A DNA stretch of 64,000 nt from Myxocyprinus asiaticus (taxonomy: Eukaryota > Chordata > Actinopteri > Cypriniformes > Catostomidae), in assembly GCF_019703515.2 (NCBI RefSeq), contig NC_059365.1, positions 39,570,001 through 39,634,000 on the forward strand, in the 5' to 3' direction. A model generated the notes under the pieces. That model saw only the letters and a list, made by a program, of their open reading frames with translations, did no database searches and was not told the origin of the DNA. This document shows positions 33,890 to 45,200 of the stretch, piece by piece (the stretch's first letter is position 1; the number at the start of each line of letters is the position of its first letter). A program made the translations under genes and the position numbers.

Positions 33890-35149
33890 GGTATTCTTCC
33901 ACTTAAATACCCCCCCCCCCCCTCTTTGGGTGAGGTGTGGTCTCCATGGTGTCTTCCCCTTGGGAGGGACACCCCCCGACTAGACCTGGCGGTCCAGTTG
34001 GATAATCCCCCTTCTTTTTTAGGGAGAGGAAAAAAGAGAAGGGGAAAAGAGGCCATGACTGGGTTAAGCCTGTCTCTATTGCTTGCACATAGCGCCTTTC
34101 ACCTCCTCTGAGCTGAAGACATGTGCCATTAATTCCCAGTAGTGTTCACAAACTCTGTTCCTTGGTTGACTTCCTCCGAGCCCTGTGGCAGTCGAGTTTT
34201 CGGAAAGACTCGCTGCCAGCCCAGTACACATGCTAACTAAGAGCCCTGTTCTGGGGTAGGTGCTCCACATGTGGCAGTTCCCTGTAAGGTAACCCCATGC
34301 GATATATATCTTCCACTAATTCGTTTCCCTGTTGGCAAACTGCATTTTCCTTTGGCAGAGCCCCCTCTGCCACAGTCTCCATGTTGTACTAACTCCTCCC
34401 CCATTGGGTAGGATCTACCATAAGACTCTCCACATGGTCGGCAAGACCATGTGACGTATTTTTTCCACTTAAATATCCCCCCCTCTCTTTGGGCGAAGTG
34501 TGGTCTCCGCGGTGTCCTCCCCTAGACCTGGTGGCCCAGTCGGATAATACCCCTTCTTTTTTACGGAGTGGAAAAAAAGAAGGGGAAAAGAGGCCACGAC
34601 TGGGTTAAGCCTGTCTCTATTGCTTGCACATAGCGCCTTTCACCTCCTCTGAGCTGAAGACATGTGCCATTAATTCCCAGTAGTGTTCACAAACTCTGTT
34701 CCTTGGTTGACTTCCTCCGAGCCCTGTGGCAGTCGAGTTTTCGGAAAGACTCGCTGCCAGCCCAGTACACATGCTAACTAAGAGCCCTGTTCTGGGGTAG
34801 GTGCTCCACATGTGGCAGTTCCCTGTAAGGTAACCCCATGCGATATATATCTTCCACTAATTCGTTTCCCTGTTGGCAAACTGCATTTTCCTTTGGCAGA
34901 GCCCCCTCTGCCACAGTCTCCATGTTGTACTAACTCCTCCCCCATTGGGTAGGATCTACCATAAGACTCTCCACATGGTCGGCAAGACCATGTGACGTAT
35001 TTTTTCCACTTAAATATCCCCCCCTCTCTTTGGGCGAAGTGTGGTCTCCGCGGTGTCCTCCCCTAGACCTGGTGGCCCAGTCGGATAATACCCCTTCTTT
35101 TTTACGGAGTGGAAAAAAAGAAGGGGAAAAGAGGCCACGACTGGGTTAG
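33885..35149 (+). repeat. 541-bp tandem repeat, about 2.3 copies, in DIRS 3' region
   Basis: Units begin at GACCATGTGA-type heads near 33880, 34444 and 34985. Copies two and three (34440 and 34981, exactly 541 bp apart) are almost identical; the third stops near 35149. The first unit's head is more diverged. Each unit contains CCCTTCTTTTTTACGGAGTG-type sequence and a GCTGCCAGCCCAGTACACAT block. Confidence 0.92.
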
Positions 35150-35332
35150 CCTGTCTCTATCGTTTGGGTAGTCGACTTGTCCCCAAAGGGCCGTAACTCA
35201 TAACTATGTTGGGGGAGGTTACATGTCAACCTGGTGTGCTGGCTATGAGGCACACAGTAGTCTGCCCACCACACACCGCCAGTTCACTTAACATAGTTCA
35301 GCCAATTGTGGCATTTCGTATAGAGACCTCTT

Positions 35333-35438
35333 GTGTCACTACATTGACACAACGTCGAGTGAGTGACAGAGAGGGAATGTCATGGTTACTCAGGGAACTC
35401 CATCAGGGAACAGAGGTTACACAAGTAACCATGACATT
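35333..35438 (+). repeat. right inverted terminus of DIRS element with terminal hairpin
   Basis: 35333-35376 is the inverse partner of 28616-28659. It is followed by a perfect 15-bp inverted repeat, AATGTCATGGTTACT (35376-35390) and AGTAACCATGACATT (35424-35438), with a 33-bp loop. Confidence 0.8.
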
Positions 35439-35882
35439 TCGTTTAGTTTGAAATGTAATTTTAATTTAGAAATATTTTTGTTTAATTTTTTCAAGTTTAT
35501 AAAATTACCAGTAGAAGTGTGTTTCGATACAATCACTGTTAATACTAGCCATGATTTGTGTCAGTAGATGAAAATGATTAATAATACTTACATTAAGCTA
35601 CATAGCCTATTCAAATTCCACAAAGATAGGAAAATATGTTACATATATGAAAACCATATTTGTAGTATTTTGAAATACATGTAGTTGAATATGTGTGCAA
35701 GTGACTTTACGTCATATATTTTTATATAGGCCTACATTTTATGTAATATATTGTGATATTTCTGTATGGCTTAAACCTGGAAGCTATGTAAATGTCAAAT
35801 GTAACTGAAGTGTATTACCCCAAGATGGTAATCTGCCTTGTTTCAAAAGTCTACTACATGCTACTGAATCAAATATACAGTA
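35439..35882. other. intron, no gene seen
   Basis: AT-rich sequence between the DIRS element and the foldback element; nothing recognised. Confidence 0.5.
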
Positions 35883-36659
35883 TACACCGATCAGCCACAA
35901 CATTAAAACTACCTGCCTAATATTGTGTAGCTCCCCCTCGTGCCGCCAAAACAGCGCCAACCCGCATCTCAGAATAGCATTCTGAGATGAAATTCTTCTC
36001 ACCACAATTGTACAGTGAGGTTATCTGAGTTACCGTAGACTACCATTCTCTGTTGACCTCTCTCATCAACAAGGCATTTCTGTCCACAGAACTGCCGCTC
36101 ACTGAATGTTTTTTGTTTTTGGCACCAATCTGATTAAATTCTAGAGACTGTTGCGCGTGAAAATCACAGGAGATCAGCAGTTACAGAAATACTCAAACCA
36201 GCCCATCTGGCACTGACAATCATGCCAGATCCAATTTTCTTCCCCATTCTGATGGTTGATGTGAACATTAACTGAAGCTCCTGACCCGTATCTGCATGAT
36301 TTTATGCACTGCACTGCTGCCACACGATTGGCTGATTAGATAATCGCATGGATGATTGTTGGTGCCAGGCTGGTTTGAGTATTTCTGTAACTGCTGATCT
36401 CCTGGGATTTTCACACACAACAGTCTCTAGAATTTACTCAGAATGGTGCCAAAAGCAAAAAACATCCAGTGAGCAACAGTTCTGTAGTTGGAAATGCCTT
36501 GTTGATGAGAGAGGTCAACAGAGAATGGCCAGAATGGTTAGAACTGACAAAGTCTACGGTAACCGCTCTGTACAATTGCGGTTGGCGCTGTTTTGTTGGC
36601 ACGAGGGGGACCTACACAATATTAGGCAGGTGGTTTTAATGTTGTGGCTGATCGGTGTA
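35883..36659. mobile_element. foldback Tc1-derived element, 777 bp
   Basis: The ends TACACCGATCAGCCACAACA and its exact complement are the tips of long inverted arms (about 330-350 bp each) with a short central spacer near 36240-36330. Both arms contain part of a Tc1-like transposase N-terminus. The right arm (from 36348) reads AGLSISVTADLLGFSHTTVS then RIYSEWCQKQKTSS, a helix-turn-helix. Hence this is an inverted duplication of the 5' part of a Tc1 element. It has no catalytic domain. Confidence 0.85.
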
Positions 36660-37502
36660 TGCTTGTTGCAATACCACTAATAACAGCAATAACAGTTTAA
36701 CCTTCAATAACGGCACTGCGTCTTCACGCAGTTGCTTAATAATTAGTTTTATGTTACAACAAAACAGCAAAGACAATAAACAAATCATAGATACTAATCA
36801 TTTCTCATCTGAGCAGTTTTGAAGCTTGCAATGGATATATCTTTCTTATTTTTGAACGTATCTCTGCTGTGTGTGATGCTTTCATGGTTTTTACTGGTTG
36901 TCAGTTTGTCACAATGAAATTGATAGTGACAACATAACTATTCATAACTGTTTTCAATTCAAATAAATGTTAGAATTTCACAATTAATGCATTTTTAATG
37001 TATTTTTACAGTGTGGGGTGTTAAAATATATTGGCAGCATATCACTTACAAAAGTGTGGCAGGGGGCACTTTTAAAAGACATCTGTATCAGCCGATCACA
37101 GTATTAAAATATCGGTTATCTGATCCGGCCTCATATTTCCTGATTGTTGCACCACCAGTTATACTATTACCTGTATAAACCCTTTACCTCTTTGCGTATA
37201 ATTTTCTTTGCACATTTCTGTATATAACAACTCTACACACTGTAAATACTATTCATATAATTGTGTGTCTGTTGTATTTCTGTTTTTAATTGAAGTATTT
37301 TTGTGGAAGCTTCTCTGCGTGTGAGCACAACTGGGCAATAGCAATCCGATATCTGATGGTATCAGATAGTAAAACTATAGTACTTTGATATATGATTACC
37401 ATATTCATGTACCATTCTATTAACATTATGCTTCAAGGTAATTAAAAGACTCAAAAGAGCAATTTATTTGTGAAATGGACATCTTTAGTTCTCATTTAAA
37501 AC
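36660..37502. other. intron with one arm of a distant inverted repeat
   Basis: 37238-37372 is nearly the complement of 48040-48170 (see findings). No gene seen. Confidence 0.5.
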
Positions 37503-37717
37503 CAGGATTGCTGCAGAGTTTTTAAAATCAAATTTAAGACTTTTTAAGACGTTTTTCTAGACCTGAATCAAAAAATAAATTATACCGTATCCCCATACCA
37601 AAGCAAACCCACACATTCTCAAAATAAAAAATGTATCACAGACTCTTACTTAAACAGGCAGGGGCACACATTCAACATGGCCTTAACGATGCTTATCAGT
37701 AAAACAGGGTAGGATAT

Positions 37718-38432
37718 TGTAAAGGGGGTACAAGTGAAAGGAGGAGGCGAGAACCAGCTTAACAATATAAATAATATTTAATTAAATAAAAAGACACACA
37801 AACACATATAGGGCAGCTGCCCATAATTCTCTCTCTCTCGAGCTGCTGTCTTCGGTCGCCTTTATCCCTCGCTCGCCTCAACAGGCTGATCGGGGTCTGG
37901 GCGTCCGTCAGTCCGCCCGGTCCCGCCGGGGGACGGGCAGACTGGAGTCAAACCTCCGACCCCCAGTGGACAGAACGCCCCTCCGCTTTTCTGGTGGCAT
38001 GTGGGGACACTCCTCCGCCCCTGGCAGCGACTCCATCGCTCCAGGCGGTCGGGGAGTCCCGTCCCTCCTCGCCTCACGGACGGTGGCCGTTCCCCGCGGT
38101 CTGGCTACTCCGTCCCCCGGCGGATGGCAGCGGCACTCCCCTGGGTGGACGGCAGTGTCGAGGACTACGACGGGCATCCCTCCTCCCTCCCGGGTTTTCG
38201 CCACCAATGTAAAGGGGGTACAAGGGAAAGGAGGAGGCGAGAACCAGCTTAACAATATAAATAATATTTAATTAAATAAAAAGACATACAAACACATACA
38301 GGGCAGCTGCCCATAATTCTCTCTCTCTCGAGCTGCCGTCTTCGGTCGCCTTTATCCCTCGCTTGCCTCATCAGGCTGATTGGGGTCCGGGCGTCCGTCA
38401 TTCCGCCCGGCCCCGCCCTCCTCTGCATTACA
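37718..38432 (-). mobile_element. mini LTR retrotransposon, internally deleted
   Basis: The LTRs begin TGTAAAGGGGGTACAAG; the right copy (38208-38432) ends CTCTGCATTACA. The left copy (37718-37927) lacks that terminal 15 bp. The target duplication GATAT is at 37713-37717 and 38433-38437. Adjacent to the right LTR, 38189-38207 reads in complement TTGGTGGCGAAAACCCGGG, a primer-site-like sequence, so the element is on the minus strand. Only about 280 bp of GC-rich leader remains between the LTRs. No gag or pol. Confidence 0.75.
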
Positions 38433-38487
38433 GATATACAGTATGCAAGTTTAAAATACTCAAGACATGTTTTCCACATATATATCA

Positions 38488-39600
38488 TAGGGCTGGGAAT
38501 TGCCACAGGCCTCCCGATTCGATATTACAATGATATTTCCTAGCCGATTCTATATGTATTGCGATACTGCGATTCTGTAAGTATTGCGATTTGATGTTTT
38601 GATATAAAAACTTCTTAAAAACATGAAAAGAAAAAAAAAAAACTTTAACTCCTTTTTCTGAGAAAGAAATGCCTATTGAAGAACAGTTGTGTCTGAAATG
38701 ACAATTGTTTCACTCTGTAATATATCATTTTCAGGTAAAAGGTAGGGATGTGCAAAACTACCAATTTAAAACTACTAATCGACCAGTCAGTGCGTTGTCT
38801 GAGCTAGGCAACTAGTTAGTACAAAGGAACCCATGTCATAAGTCTGCATTATATCCATTTGTATTCAACAAATAAATATATACATTATTTTAATTTTAAC
38901 TTATCAAACTAATTTTGTTACTTTAGAATATAAAATATAACATATTCCCATACTTCTGAACAAAAAAGCAAATCAGACATGCTCATCGCCGGCATTTCTT
39001 TTGTCTGTTCTTCAAAATAAGTAAAATCAGTTGTGTTTATTCAAGCACGCGTCTTTGTGTCTAACAGCGTTTCTTGACATTGGCAGATAAATGTGCCAAA
39101 TTACCCACCACTGCGCATGAATACCCTGGCTGTTAGAGTATAGGCTAAATATTGCGGGGGCATGACATGTAGTTTGTGCCATCCAACAGTTTAATAAGTC
39201 TTTTTACTACTAAACTATTCATTAAAGCAGTGTCCGACAGAATCGGCAGAATGACTTCTGACAGATACTCTCCATAACACCTCTCAAATAAACTTTTGGT
39301 TCATGCATAATAACGGGAATATTGATTGCTAGTGAACAAACGGCTCTTGATGGCTGTAACAGCGTGCATTAAGGACTAAACTTAAAGAATTAGAGACTAA
39401 ATTTATCAGAGAAAAAACCTGTTAGCGTGGAACTATGCACAAATATAGCTTCCTTTATGTATCTATTAATCATTGTAGCATTAAGATAAACATGTATTTT
39501 TTTATTAAATAACAAATCTACTTTTCATCAAGACGATTTTAAAATCATTTAGCTCAAGAATCGCAATTTGTAAGAGAATAGATTTTTTCTCCAAGCCCTA
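38488..39600. mobile_element. nonautonomous hAT element, 1113 bp
   Basis: The left end TAGGGCTGGGAATTGCC and the right end in complement TAGGGCTTGGAGAAAAAAT are imperfect inverted termini. The 8-bp duplication ATATATCA is perfect (38480-38487 and 39601-39608). A TAGGGATGTGCAAAACTACC segment at about 38745 may be a further nested hAT. No transposase seen. Confidence 0.75.
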
Positions 39601-40455
39601 ATATATCACATAAAACTGGTTTATTTACCATTATATAACTAAATACAAATTAGAGGTCGACAAATATAGAATTTTGCTGATACGATAAAGAGTTGAAAGA
39701 AAGGCAATTAATCTGCCAATAGTTTTTAAAATTGGTAGTCTATATTAAACTTTCTTAGTCTTTCCTTCCTGTAATGGGGAGGGCCAGACAGAGGCCACAA
39801 GAGTCCAAAGTGAATTAAATTCCAGATGCAGTTTACGGTGCAACCAAAATACCAATTACCAGGTGGAAAAAAAAGAAAAAGATTTGATTCCGAAATTTTA
39901 ACTTTAAAGCCTGAAATACACCAGGGACTCTTATTTTGAAACGTGTGTGCTTCACTGCTTCCAGCTGCTCATTCAAACATGTAAGGGAAATAAAATGTAC
40001 ACTCCTACAATAATCTACAACGTATTACAATATAAACAATTAAAAGTAAACATTGTCATATTTCATCAACACTATATTGTCATCATCAACAGTTGATCAT
40101 TAGTAATCGCTTGACATAAATTTCCGATATGGCCTAATGATTGTGAACTGCTCTGCAACAGCTGAATATACTCACAAGCCCCCGCGTGCTTGGAATAATA
40201 CAACAGTGCTGCGTTTTCACTCTGAAGGACGTAGCGCATGCATTTATTTAATCAGATCAAAATCAAAAAGTTTGATAATCACATTAGGTCATATCAATAT
40301 TCCTGTCTTTCCGCCCCCAAATTTAAGACCTCTTTAAATGATAATTAAGACTTTTGTTGTATCATTTAAGATATTTAAGACTTTTTATTACCCTAAATTT
40401 TGGAAAACTGAATTTAAGATATTTTAAGACTTTTTAAGGATCCGCAGGAACGCTG

Positions 40456-41098
40456 AAAACTGCAGTCAGTAAATACCAGATACAAGACTTGATGTAAAAT
40501 GCAGCGTTGTAGTTTTTTTTTTCAACACTACCCACTACCTTATCAATAAAATTGCTTCGCTACCAAAAAGCTACAAGATTTGAAAACTAGCAACGCTGCC
40601 ACCTTGCTATTGAGAATGCAGTTATGCTAATGGATTACTATTTGTAGTAAAGCTACCACCGATTAGAACGGAAACAAGAACTTGTCATGCCATTGATTAT
40701 GTTTATTTTGTCTTCTTCTGTATGTTGTTTCTGACTTTAATATGTATCAAAATGACTGACTAACTTGTATGTAACAGCTTTCCAGGTGCACTTGAAGGCA
40801 GAAGACAGTTACTCTCAGCATGTGCTATGATGAGACAGATCTGCTGTTATGTGAAGTTAAAACTGTATGACAGATCAGATGCACTACTCAAGCTTGAGAC
40901 TTTTATGGCGCTAGAACATTTTGTTGGCACACTTTGATGTCACTAATTAGTACACAGGAGGAAAGAAACACTTGGGTTTGGGACTGATACACAAACACAC
41001 ACACAGGCGTTTTGCCCAGCACCACCGGTGTCTCGGAGGTGGAAGTGCAACCAGAACAGACATATCAGGAATTTCAAACTAGTCATATTAATTGTCAA

Positions 41099-41138
<40 letters not shown>

Positions 41139-41796
41139 GCAGATGCTCTGTCAGCTCACATACACAGAGAGATGATCTGTATAAAAACACTCTCACACAC
41201 CCTCAAGCCCTGTCAGCTCACACACACTAACAGTGAGGCCTCAGCTCTCTCAGTAACTCACACACATTCACATGGCTTCTTGAGCTTAACTACTGTTCAA
41301 AATAGCATACTACCATACTACTCTATTACAAGTTGTGCATTACCACTACACAATGACTTTGACGAACACTTTTGACTCCCATCTGAATTTTCTTTGTGAC
41401 ATTTATGTTTGTGTTTGACAGTGGCGAAAAAATATCTTAATTAGTCAGAGCATTTTTTTTTTTTTTCACATGCTTCACATTATCAATTTCCATCTCTTGG
41501 ATTTAAAATGTAATCATATGATGCTGTAGCAAAGGAAGCCAAAGTGCTTGCAGGTATTACACTTTTTTAAAAATGGTAAAATTTTTAAATGCCTGTTTTA
41601 TTGTTTTTGTTTGTTTTTTCGCTACTGTTTTCATGCTGAGTTTATCCCTATATTCAGCTATTTACTGTACATCCTCAGTTAATTAGTTCTTCTCTTTAGG
41701 GAATGCTTCCTATGTTCCCTTGATTAGAGCTTTCCTTCCAGTCCCACTGAAGAACACTTTTTTTTCTCGTGAATGTAAAAAAGAATATATGTATAC
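40456..41796. other. intron with (CA)n tracts; no gene seen
   Basis: CA-rich cluster at 40990-41270 with a pure (CA)n at 41100-41137. AT-rich elsewhere. A CAGCGTTGTAG / CAACGCTG pair at 40500-40600 may be a small degraded element. Confidence 0.45.
41100..41137. repeat. (CA)n microsatellite
   Basis: About 18 CA units within a longer CA-rich patch. Confidence 0.95.
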
Positions 41797-42289
41797 AGTT
41801 GTGCTCAAAAATGTGCATACCTTGGCAGAAATTGTGAAATTTTGGCATTGATTTTGAAAATATGACTGATCATGCACAAAACTTTCTTTTATTTAAAGAT
41901 AGTGATCATATGAAGCCATTTATTATCACATAGTTGTTTGGCTCCTTTTTAAATCATAATGATAACAGAAATCACCCAAATGGCCCTGATCAAAAGTTTA
42001 CATACCCTTGAATGTTTGGCCTTGTTACAGACACAAGGTGACACACACAGGTTTAAATGGCAATTAAAGTTTAATTTCCCACACCTGTGGCTTTTTAAAT
42101 TGCAATTAGTGTCTGTGTATAAATAGTCAATGAGTTTGTTAGCTCTCATGTGGATGCACTGAGCAGGCTAGATAAAATCTGCTCCCCATGGCTCAGTATC
42201 TAGCCTGCTCAGTGCATCCACGTGAGAGCTAACAAACTATTTATACACAGACACTAATAGCAATTTAAAAAGCCACAAAATTGTGAGGC
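41797..42289. mobile_element. Tc1 terminal fragment with inverted duplication
   Basis: It starts TACAGTTGTGCTCAAAAATG, the same terminus as the Tc1 at 52677. The leader proceeds to GAGCAGGCTAGATA (42160-42173); after a short spacer the same segment returns inverted (42202-42275, TATCTAGCCTGCTCAGTGCA). The inverted arm breaks off where the LINE at 42290 begins. Confidence 0.75.
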
Positions 42290-45200
42290 AAAGTTGAGCA
42301 ATCCGATGGCAAAGTTGTCGTGGGCTCTCGTGGGTGTTCATGGACCTTTTGAGTTTTAAGGGATTGTCGCCGGTTGGTGCTGTTGTGCACGGGGTTAATG
42401 TGCACGTTTTTCTTTTTTCTGTTTGTTTTGTTCAGGGGTTGATTGTTTCACTAATGGGGAATGTGGTCTATATAATTTTGTTTTTGACACACAATTTATT
42501 TTTTTACTATATCAAAATGTCAAATGTTAATATGAGTGTACTATCTCTCTCCACATGGAATGTAAATGGGTTGGGGCACCCCATAAAAAAGGAAGGTTAT
42601 TACTTTTCTTAAACGTAAGAAATATGATATAGTGTTTCTTCAAGAAACACATCTCTCCCCGCAGGAAGTTGAAAAATTTGGGAAGATATGGGGTGGACAT
42701 GTTTTCTTTAGTGTTGGCTCAAGTAAGAGCAAGGGAGTCATTATATTGATTAATAAACATTTACAGTTCAAATGTCTCAAACAGATTAAAGATAAATTAG
42801 GAACAGTAATTATTGTGTTAGTTAAAATTCAGGGGCAAAGGTTGATTTTGGCTAATATTTACGCACCTAACGCTGATGATCAGGGCTTTTTTATAGATCT
42901 TGAAGGGATGTTGCAAACCGTTGGCACCCCTCATGATATAATATTGGGAGGAGACTTTAATCTTTTGATGGACTCAGTCCTTGATCATAGTGAAGCAAAA
43001 GTGTGCAAATCCTCTAGAGAAACATTGATGCTTCACAGGATGTGTAAAAATCTGGGTCTTACAGACATTTGGAGACTTTTGAACCCATCTGGTAGGGACT
43101 ATACATTTTTTTCATCAGTCCACAAGATTTATTCTAGAATAGATTTTTTTTTAATATCCAAATCCCTCATTTCATCTGTTGTTGATTGCTCAATTGGAAA
43201 TATCTTAGTCTCAGATCACGCCCTGGTGAGTTTAGAGGTGATGCCACATATAGAGAAAAATAAATGTTATAGTTGGCGCCTTAATGTGTCCCTTTTACAA
43301 AATCCTGATTTCCAACAGATGTTAAAGACTGAAATCACTGTTTATATGGAGACCAACTGGTCCTCGGTATCCTCTGTGGGCGTGGCTTGGGAGGCACTTA
43401 AGGCGGTTCTTAGGGGTCAGATCATACAGTATGCCTCATTCATTAAAAAATCCAAAGCACAAGAACTTGTGGAGTTGGAAGGAAATATTAAAAGTGCAGA
43501 GGCAGAGCTGAAGCGCTGTATGTCAGCTGATGGCCTCAGAGAATTGACCCGACTGAAATACAGGTATAATACTATTCTGTCACAGAAAGTGGAGTTTTGG
43601 TTGTTCAGGGCAAGACAGTCATACTTTGAGTCAGGTGATAAAGCAGGAAAACTTTTGGCTAGATATATAAAGCAGAGAGAGTCTTTTTCTATCATTCCCT
43701 CAGTGAAATCTGCTTGTGGTGAAATATTTACCACAGCCATTGATATTAATAATGCTTTTAAAGAGTTCTATCTTGATCTCTATAGGTCCACGTCTTCATC
43801 CACTGATGAAGATATTAGGAACTTTGTGGAACCATTAGATCTCCCTAAACTGACGACTGAGCAAAAAAATTATCTTGATTCTGAGATAACCTTGGAGGAG
43901 CTTGTTGAGGTAATTAAGTCCCTGCCTACAGGCAAGGCTCCGGGGCCTGATGGTTTTGCCGCTGAGTTTTTCAAATCTTATGCTACAAAACTGGCTCCAC
44001 TTTTGTTAGAAGTTTATACTGATTCATTAAAGAATGGAAAGCTTCCGCCAACCATGACACAAGCCCGGATCAGTCTGATTCTAAAAAGGATAAAGATCCA
44101 AGCGAGTGTAAAAGTTACCGCCCAATTTCGCTGATCCAGTTAGATGTAAAAATTTTGTCCAAAATTCTGGCTAATCGATTAAGTAAAGTTATGACATCTC
44201 TTATACATATAGATCAGGTGGGGTTTATTCGAGGCCATAGTTCTTCTGATAATATTAGGCGTTTCATCAATATCATGTGGTCAGTAGTGAATGATCAGTC
44301 TCCAGTTGCTGCCATCTCCCTTGACGCCGAAAAGGCATTTGATATGGTAGAATGGGATTATCTTTTAAAGATTTTGGAAAGGTATGGGTTCGGGAATACA
44401 TTTATTGGTTGGATTAAGTTACTTTATAGACACCCTGTAGCAGCGGTACAAACAAATGGGTTAATTTCAGATTATTTTACTCTGGATAGGGGCACCCGGC
44501 AGGGTTGCCCTCTTTCCCCATTATTGTTCTGTCTTGCCCTGGAACCATTAGCAGCCACGATAAGAAAGGAGGATGATTTTCCAGGGGTGATGGCGGGATG
44601 TGAAGCGCATATGCTTCTGCTTTACACAGATGATATTTTATTATTCGTCTCCGACCCCACTAGATCCATGCCTTGCCTCCACAGAATTATTAACTCCTTT
44701 TCCAAATTCTCAGGATACAGAGTCAATTGGTCTAAATCCGAAGCTTTGTCTTTGACAGCGTACTGTCCAGTAACGGCTTTCCAGCCGGGCGCCTTCATGT
44801 GGCCCAAACAGGGAATTAAGTATTTGGGAATTTTATTCCCAGCAAATTTGTCTGATTTAGTTAGAGTTAATTTTGATCCCTTAATAAAAAGGTTTTCGAA
44901 TGATGTGGACAGGTGGGCTTCATTTCACTTATCGATGATTGGGAAGGTTAATGTTATTAAAATGAATTGCATTCCAAAATTTAACTATCTGCTACAATCT
45001 CTCCCTGTAGATGTCCCTCTCTCTTATTTTAAGCAATTTGATAGCATAGTGAAGTCCTTCATTTGGAATGGTAAACGTCCCAGGTTAAATTTCAGTAAAT
45101 TACATAGGCCAATTGACAAAGGTGGGTTAGGCCTACCCAAGATTTTATTTTATTATTATGCATTTAGTCTTAGACATTTGGTTCATTGGTCGCTTCCACC

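Larger units (their letters stand above)
28616..35438 (+). mobile_element. DIRS-type tyrosine-recombinase retrotransposon, rearranged
   Basis: The left terminus TCCCTATCTGTCACTCACTC (28616-28659) is inversely repeated at 35333-35376. The order on + is a gag-like region (29041-30543), RT/RNase H, and a tyrosine-recombinase N-terminal segment, with pol present as two partial copies in tandem. A complex 3' region of 541-bp direct repeats follows, then a terminal 15-bp hairpin. There are no LTRs. Gag and RT sequences have the character of zebrafish DIRS1-like elements. These move through circular DNA and a recombinase rather than an integrase. Deletions in RT and recombinase make it nonautonomous. 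Confidence 0.85.
37503..40455. mobile_element. hAT-like element with two nested insertions
   Basis: The left end CAGGATTGCTGCAGAGTTTT and the right end, in complement CAGCGTTCCTGCGGATCCTT, are inverted relatives, both followed inward by TTAAGACTTTTTAAGA-like sequence. I could not match a clean 8-bp duplication, so the insertion is old or the borders are approximate. Nested inside are an LTR element (37718-38432) and another hAT (38488-39600). No transposase frame is recognisable. Confidence 0.55.

Noticed and set aside
37862..38271. GC-rich frames of 71-115 codons on both strands
   Set aside because: They lie across the LTRs and leader of the mini LTR element and have no gag or pol similarity.
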